A DNA stretch of 64,000 nt from the NCBI GenBank assembly GCA_021292105.1, contig CM037860.1, positions 9,256,698 to 9,320,697 on the forward strand, given 5' to 3'. Positions within the stretch are counted from its first letter, which is position 1; each line of letters opens with the position of its first letter. A program made the translations under genes and the position numbers. This DNA comes from Anadara kagoshimensis. Its lineage: Eukaryota; Mollusca; Bivalvia; Arcoida; Arcidae. Shown here one piece after another: positions 59,212 to 64,000 of the stretch. The notes beneath the pieces were generated by a model. It was not told where the DNA came from. It searched no databases and worked only from the letters and a program-made list of their open reading frames with translations.

Positions 59212-61965
59212 TAATTTCGAGAATTTCACATTCAAAAAGCCGTTTGTTCATTGTTCATTTCATGTGTTATCTTCACCTCTGACAATTTGCAGCCCGGGGT
59301 TCGATCCCCCTAACAATTTTTGGCAGGACCGGAATATATACACCTGATAGGAGACCCTTAACACTGTCTATACACACATTTGCTAAGAGATCATAACATA
59401 GAATTTCGAGAATTTCACATTCAAAAAGCCGTATCTTCATTGTTCATTTCATGTGTTATCTTCACCTCTGACAATTTGCAGTCACGGGTTCGATCACGCT
59501 AACAATTATTGCCAGGACCGGACTATATACACCTGATAGGAGACCCTTAACACTGTCTATACACACATTTGCTAAGAGATCATAACATAGAATTTCGAGA
59601 ATTTCACATTCAAAAAGCCGTATCTTCATTGTTCATTTCATGTGTTATCTTCACCTCTGACAATTTGCAGTCACGGGTTCGATCACGCTAACAATTATTG
59701 CCAGGACCGGACTATATACACCTGATAGGAGACCCTTAACACTGTCTATACACATTTGCTAAGAGATCATAACATAGAATTTCGAGAATTTCACATTCAA
59801 AAAGCCGTATCTTCATTGTTCGTTTCATGTATTATCTCTACCTCTGATAATTTGCAGCCTCGGGTTGGATCCCCCTAACATTTATGCCAGGACCGGACTA
59901 TATACACCTGATAGGGGGCCCTTAACACTGTCTATACACAAATTTGCTACGAGATCATAACGTAGAATTTCGAGAATTTCACATTCAAAAAGTCGTTTCT
60001 TCATTGTTCATTTTATGTATTATCTTCACCTGTGATAACTTGCAGCCCTGGATTCGATCCCCCTAACAATTATTGCTAGGACCGGACTATATACACCTAA
60101 TAGGGTACTCTTAACACTGTCTATACACAAATTTGCTAAGAGATCATAACGTAGAATTTCGAGAAATTCACATTCAAAAAGCCGTTTCTTCATTGTTCGT
60201 TTCATGTATTATCTCTACCTCTGATAATTTGCAGCCTCGGGTTTGATCACCCTAACAATAATTGCCAGGACCGGACTATATACACCTGAAAGGGGACCCT
60301 TAACACTGTCTATACACAAATTTGCTAAGAGATCATAACGTAGAATTTCGAGAATTTCACATTCAAAAAGCCGTATCTTCATTGTTCATTTCATGTGTTA
60401 TCTTCACCTCTGACAATTTGCAATCACAGGTTCGATCACCCTAACAATTATTGCCAGGACTGGACTATATACACCTAATAGGGTACTCTTAACACTGTCT
60501 ATACACAAATTTGCTAAGAGATCATATCATAGAATTTCGAGAATTTCACATTCAAAAAGCCGTATCTTCATTGTTTGTTTCATGTATTATCTCTACCTCT
60601 GATAATTTGCAGCCTCGGGTTTGATCACCCTAACAATATTGCCAGGACCGGACTATATACACCTGAAGGGGACCCTTAACACTGTGTATACACAAATTTG
60701 CTAAGAGATCATAACGTAGAATTTCAGAATTTCACATTCAAAAAGCCGTATCTTCATTGTTCGTTTCATGTGTTATCTCTACCTCTGATAATTTGCAAGC
60801 TCGGATTCGATCCCACTAACAACTATTGCCAGGACCGGACTATATACACCTGATAGGGGACCCTTAACACTGTCTATACACAAATTTGCTAAGAGATCAT
60901 AACGTAGAATTTCGAGAATTTCACATTTATGTATTATCGTCACCTGTGAGAACTTGCAGCCCTGGGTTCGATCCCCCTAACAATTATTGCCAGGACCGGA
61001 CTATATACACCTAATAGGGTACTCTTAACTCTGTCAATACACAAATTTGCTAAGAGATCATATCATAGAATTTCGAGAATTTCACATTCAAAAAGCCGTA
61101 TCTTCATTGTTTGTTTCATGTATTATCTCTACCTCTGATAATTTTCAGCCTCGGGTTCGATCCCCCTAACAATTATTGCCAGGACCGGACTATATACACC
61201 TAATAGGATACCCTAAACACTGTCTATACACAAATTTGCTAAGAGATCATAACGTAGAATTTCGAGAATTTCACATTCAAAAAGCCGTATCTTCATTGTT
61301 CGTTTCATGTGTTATCTCTACCTCTGATAATTTGCAAGCTCGGATTCGATCCCCCTAATAATTATTGCCAGGACCGGACTATATACACCTAATAGGGTGC
61401 CCTTAACACTGTCTATACACAAATTTGCTACGAGATCATAACGTTGAATTTCGAGAATTTCACATTCAAAAAGTCGTTTCTTCATTGTTCATTTTATGTA
61501 TTATCTTCACCTCGATCACCCTAACAATTATTGCCAGGACCGGACTATATACACCTAATTGGGTACTCTTAACACTGTCTATACACAAATTTGCTAAGAG
61601 ATCATAACGTAGAATTTCGAGAATTTCATAATCAAAAAGCCGTATCTTCATTGTTCAATTTATGAATTATCTTCACCTCGATCACCCTAACAATTATTGC
61701 CAGGACCGGACTATATATACTTGGTACGGGACCCCTAACACGTTCTATTCACCAATTTGCTAAGAGATCATAACGTAGAATTTTGAGAATTTCACATTCA
61801 AAAAGACGTATCTATACATTTTCTTGTATCTTGACTATTTGAAGTAACGGGTTGGATCCATCTAACATATTTTGCCAGATCCGGACTGTATACACCTGAT
61901 AGATGACCTATTACTCTATATAATTAATTTTATGTTAAGAAATCATAACGTATAATTTCCAGAAA
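59212..61965 (-). repeat. Inverted array of the ~189-bp unit, about 15 copies
   Basis: The reverse anchor (CCGGACTATATACACCTGAT and variants) recurs near 59329, 59517, 59707, 59894, 60082, 60270, 60459, 60648, 60835, 60995, 61187, 61375, 61541, 61710 and 61883. Several copies have internal deletions of 15-40 bp, most towards the right end. The final copy is the most diverged. Confidence 0.92.
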
Positions 61966-62029
61966 TGTAGATAATTTTTTTTTATATTTATAACGTTATT
62001 TCTATTATGTACATAAAGTCTGATTTCCG

Positions 62030-62113
62030 AACGCACCCTATTTATTGTCGGCTGGCTTTATTGTCGGCTCATGTTTATTGTCGGCTGTTATTGTCGGCTC
62101 ACTTCAGCCTCGT
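62030..62113 (-). repeat. Right terminal inverted repeat of the foldback element
   Basis: Four AGCCGACAATAA motifs on the minus strand, one more than the left terminus, bounded by TCCGAACGCACCCTATTTAT. The outer 26 bp match the left end at 25 positions. Confidence 0.9.
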
Positions 62114-62394
62114 ACATGTGGGTCAATATGTGGCATATCAGCATTATTGATGTGTGCACTGTCCCTCAGTAAGAACACTGGAATTGTATGATGCACACAA
62201 AGAATCCCTCCATTAAACAGCAACAAACTCTGGAAATGATCAGAAAACCAACTGTTTACGCTGACTATTTACGTAGATGTGTAATGGCATGGATAATCGA
62301 GAGAAAAGTAGTTATTGGAAATATCCTTTCTATACATGAAAGTGAAATAGAGATGGATCTTAACACCAAGGACACTAAACAACGGATGAAGTAA
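62114..62394 (+). pseudogene. Ulp1/C48-type protease frame, 3' part
   Basis: Counting one copy of the 9-bp duplication, the protease frame resumes in phase at 62123 with SICGISALLMCALSLSKN, the hydrophobic helix expected after the catalytic Cys. At 62189 it meets a TGA. The +1-shifted frame (from 62188) carries on with PTVYADYLRRCVMAWIIERK to TAA at 62392-62394, so a single-base change has broken it. Together with the 5' part this makes the gene at least doubly disabled: an insertion and a frameshift. Confidence 0.65.
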
Positions 62395-62409
62395 CTGACT
62401 TAAATATGA

Positions 62410-63366
62410 ATCAAAACAAAATTATCTTTTAAACCAGAATTCCACACAATCAACCATTTCAAGAGCCAAAGAGAACAATATATTAATTATTTGGACTATA
62501 GAATTCCACTTTCAAAAATTGGAAAAATACTCTTTGTAATTACTGGCATAACAACAGATGAACAGTTAGAAATATATAGCCATTTCCTAAAAAAATTCGA
62601 AAAATACAGAATAAAATGTGTACAAGGAGAAAACAACGATGTTCAAAAAGAGAAAAAGCAAACTGTTTTATCCAGTAGTAATAACAATTGTTCTGATACA
62701 AATCACAAAACAGACAAAAGCCATGTCATAAGTTTAAACGTAAAAGAAGAGAAACCTGTTACAGTTTTATCAAACAATGAGAAAAAACAAGAAAACAATG
62801 AACGAAAAAGGACACTGCCTGTGGAATACAAGGAAAAAAAGTCATCGGTAAAGATTCCCAAACAAACAGGAAATTACTCAGAAATCCTATTCTTCCATAT
62901 CAAGGCATTTCCAGACAATTTTACGGTGAACTGGGGAGACAATTTTAAAAAAAAATCTTCAAGGGAAAGAAAGAGAAAGTTAACAAATATGGTTTTCAAT
63001 GACAATGAAGTTATTGGAATTAACAAAAACATAAAAAATCCAGAAAATATTTCTCAAACTATAGAAAGATTGAATCAAGAATGTAAAATTGAAGAAAACA
63101 GAAAAAAACGAACATTTTTGGATCTCATTTGGAAAACATTGAAATTTATTGAAGATAATGGACCAATAATTAAAACGCAAGACATTTCAAAATTTTTCAT
63201 GAAAGAAAAAAATGGGTATGAGGAATGTGAAGAAAACCAAAAAACCAGAAGAATTTGTTCAAATGAAATGTTTGAAAAACTTTCAGAACATGCCAACTTC
63301 ACCCAAATCTATGTTCACGACACTGCATATATTTATTTTAGAAAACAAAAATCAAAACATTGTTAA
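62410..63366 (+). CDS. Unidentified repeat-associated reading frame, 318 residues
   Basis: Open from an in-frame TGA at 62407-62409 to TAA at 63364-63366; no convincing ATG near the start. It is Lys/Asn/Glu-rich. An N-terminal part (KPEFHTINHFKSQREQYINY, then ITTDEQLEIYSHFLKKFEKY) may be folded. The middle is disordered (SSSNNNCSDTNHKTDKSH). The C-terminal part has FLDLIWKTLKFIEDNGP and HDTAYIYFRKQ. I do not recognise a domain. Its place 3' of the protease frame on the same strand suggests it belongs to the same element. Missing start and close frameshifts make it probably a remnant. Confidence 0.5.
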   Translation: MKTKLSFKPEFHTINHFKSQREQYINYLDYRIPLSKIGKILFVITGITTDEQLEIYSHFLKKFEKYRIKCVQGENNDVQKEKKQTVLSSSNNNCSDTNHKTDKSHVISLNVKEEKPVTVLSNNEKKQENNERKRTLPVEYKEKKSSVKIPKQTGNYSEILFFHIKAFPDNFTVNWGDNFKKKSSRERKRKLTNMVFNDNEVIGINKNIKNPENISQTIERLNQECKIEENRKKRTFLDLIWKTLKFIEDNGPIIKTQDISKFFMKEKNGYEECEENQKTRRICSNEMFEKLSEHANFTQIYVHDTAYIYFRKQKSKHC

Positions 63367-63768
63367 TACTGTTAAAAATTTAACTCAAATGATAAATTCC
63401 AGTGATAACAACATAAATCAACATGTTAGCGAAAAACTGCAGACTGTTTATAAAGATTCTTTGGAGTGTATGGACACAAAAAGGGACAGGGACATTTTGA
63501 AAGGAATTTTAGCAACAGTTACTAGCTCCCATTTTATGGCGAAATTAGAAGGAATAAAAATAGAAAAACTTATTCAAAACACCGGGATCTACTTTCTTAC
63601 AACATCAAGGAGTTTAATAATATAAGAGAATCATGTCAAATAGTGAGAACCGATATGACCAATCAACAGCAACATGCCCTGTTTAAACGTTTATTAGAAA
63701 AAAGAAAGATCAAAGCTCTTAATGCTATATATAAAGGAAGAGGCAGACTTTTAAAAGCAGACCAATGA
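63340..63768 (+). pseudogene. Frameshifted continuation of the repeat-associated gene
   Basis: The +1-shifted frame to 63625 reads YKDSLECMDTKRDRDILKGI then LATVTSSHFMAKLEGIKIEK. Near 63,590 coding character passes to another frame, reading NIKEFNNIRESCQIVRTDM and then ALFKRLLEKRKIKALNAIYK to TGA at 63766-63768. Two frame changes within 430 bp point to decay or assembly errors rather than introns, as no plausible splice pairs fit. Confidence 0.5.
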
Positions 63769-63784
63769 GTACTGTTTCGGAGAA

Positions 63785-64000
63785 ATGGATCAGCTTGAGC
63801 GGGCTGGAGGTGGACTTGAAAGCCATCCTAGATTGTCCGATGCAGTCCTCTATAGAGCTGTTGACAATAATACCATCATGAGAAAGGCAAGAGAAGTAAT
63901 CCTGTCACTAGCACCTGATGACTTCAAGATTTCTTTATCAACATGTTACAACTATACACAAATTATAAGGATGGAACATACCAGTCAAGAAGACATCATG
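63785..64000 (+). pseudogene. Start of a second repeat-encoded protein, runs off the window
   Basis: ATG at 63785 opens MDQLERAGGGLESHPRLSDA and then VLYRAVDNNTIMRKAREVIL, a compact, protein-like stretch unlike the AT-driven surroundings. Near 63,960 the coding frame appears to shift by one base (after CYNYTQ the continuation NYKDGTYQSRRHH is in another frame). I have the impression of having seen similar blocks in uncharacterised multi-copy proteins of corals and molluscs, but I cannot name the family. The rest is outside the window. Confidence 0.5.

Larger units (their letters stand above)
57558..62113. mobile_element. Foldback-like DNA transposon, 4,556 bp, non-autonomous
   Basis: It is flanked by a perfect 9-bp duplication, ACATGTGGG (57549-57557 and 62114-62122). 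The termini ACTAGGCTGAAGTGAGCCGA and, inverted, ACGAGGCTGAAGTGAGCCGA differ at one base. Each terminus holds spaced copies of AGCCGACAATAA (three left, four right) and then TAGGGTGCGTTCGGA. Inside are two arrays of a ~189-bp unit in opposite orientation around a short spacer, so most of the element can fold on itself. There is no long open frame. Modular repeat-built inverted ends plus a 9-bp duplication match the foldback (FB) type, which is allied to Mutator-like elements. The transposase would have to act from elsewhere. Confidence 0.88.

Noticed and set aside
57907..61651. Several 60-63-codon frames (for example MPGPDYTHLIGDPKHCLYTN)
   Set aside because: The same ~60-codon frame recurs in successive ~189-bp units in both orientations and is stopped in most; no sign of a protein-coding gene in the foldback arms.
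57558..62113. Reading the element as an intron of the protease gene
   Set aside because: The borders are a 9-bp direct duplication and inverted termini, not GT/AG, so insertion explains it better.

Overview
The window is nuclear DNA from an intron-rich, AT-rich animal genome. It is dominated by one gene on the minus strand, a SPATA1 (spermatogenesis-associated protein 1) homologue. Twelve exons join with correct GT/AG borders and phases from 56,941 down to 1,312. The dispersed tRNA-derived SINEs, TA-flanked MITEs and large minisatellites resemble repeats I know from mollusc genomes, so my best guess is a bivalve mollusc. That is an inference from repeat style, not a species call.

Layout. At 1-80 lies what may be the last coding exon of a convergent plus-strand gene. 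From 1.3 to 10.9 kb is the 3' half of the SPATA1 homologue: the conserved C-terminal coiled coil (exons 9-12), a low-complexity exon 8, a charged-helix exon 7 and a Ser/Pro-rich exon 6. Intron 5 (10.9-25.0 kb) holds about 7.8 kb of satellite: about 21 copies of a 50-bp unit followed by about 157 copies of a 43-bp unit that shares a core with it. Exons 5 to 2 (25.1, 27.0, 32.2 and 35.7 kb) encode the conserved N-terminal region. Two alternative first exons lie at 41.0 kb and 56.9 kb. The introns carry SINEs, MITEs, a 906-bp pogo/Tigger-like element and several minisatellites, but no gene I can support.

Right of the SPATA1 promoter (56.95-57.1 kb) is a plus-strand, repeat-encoded region. It starts with a Ulp1/C48-type cysteine protease reading frame (57,141-57,557). 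A 4,556-bp foldback-like element (57,558-62,113) cuts the frame in two, with a perfect 9-bp target-site duplication (ACATGTGGG). The element's ends are modular inverted repeats built from a 12-bp motif. Its body is two opposed arrays of a ~189-bp unit, about 8 copies one way and about 15 the other, around an ~85-bp spacer. The protease frame resumes exactly in phase beyond the element (62,123), then decays through frameshifts. More plus-strand coding remnants continue to the window edge (62.4-64.0 kb).

The SPATA1 homologue is probably a sperm or cilium protein, by analogy only. The satellites and mobile elements sit inside its introns or beside its promoter and are not known to act with it. 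The most distinctive items are the foldback element nested in a protease gene, the very large exon 6-8 insertion in the SPATA1 homologue, its alternative starts and ends, and the two related satellites in one intron.
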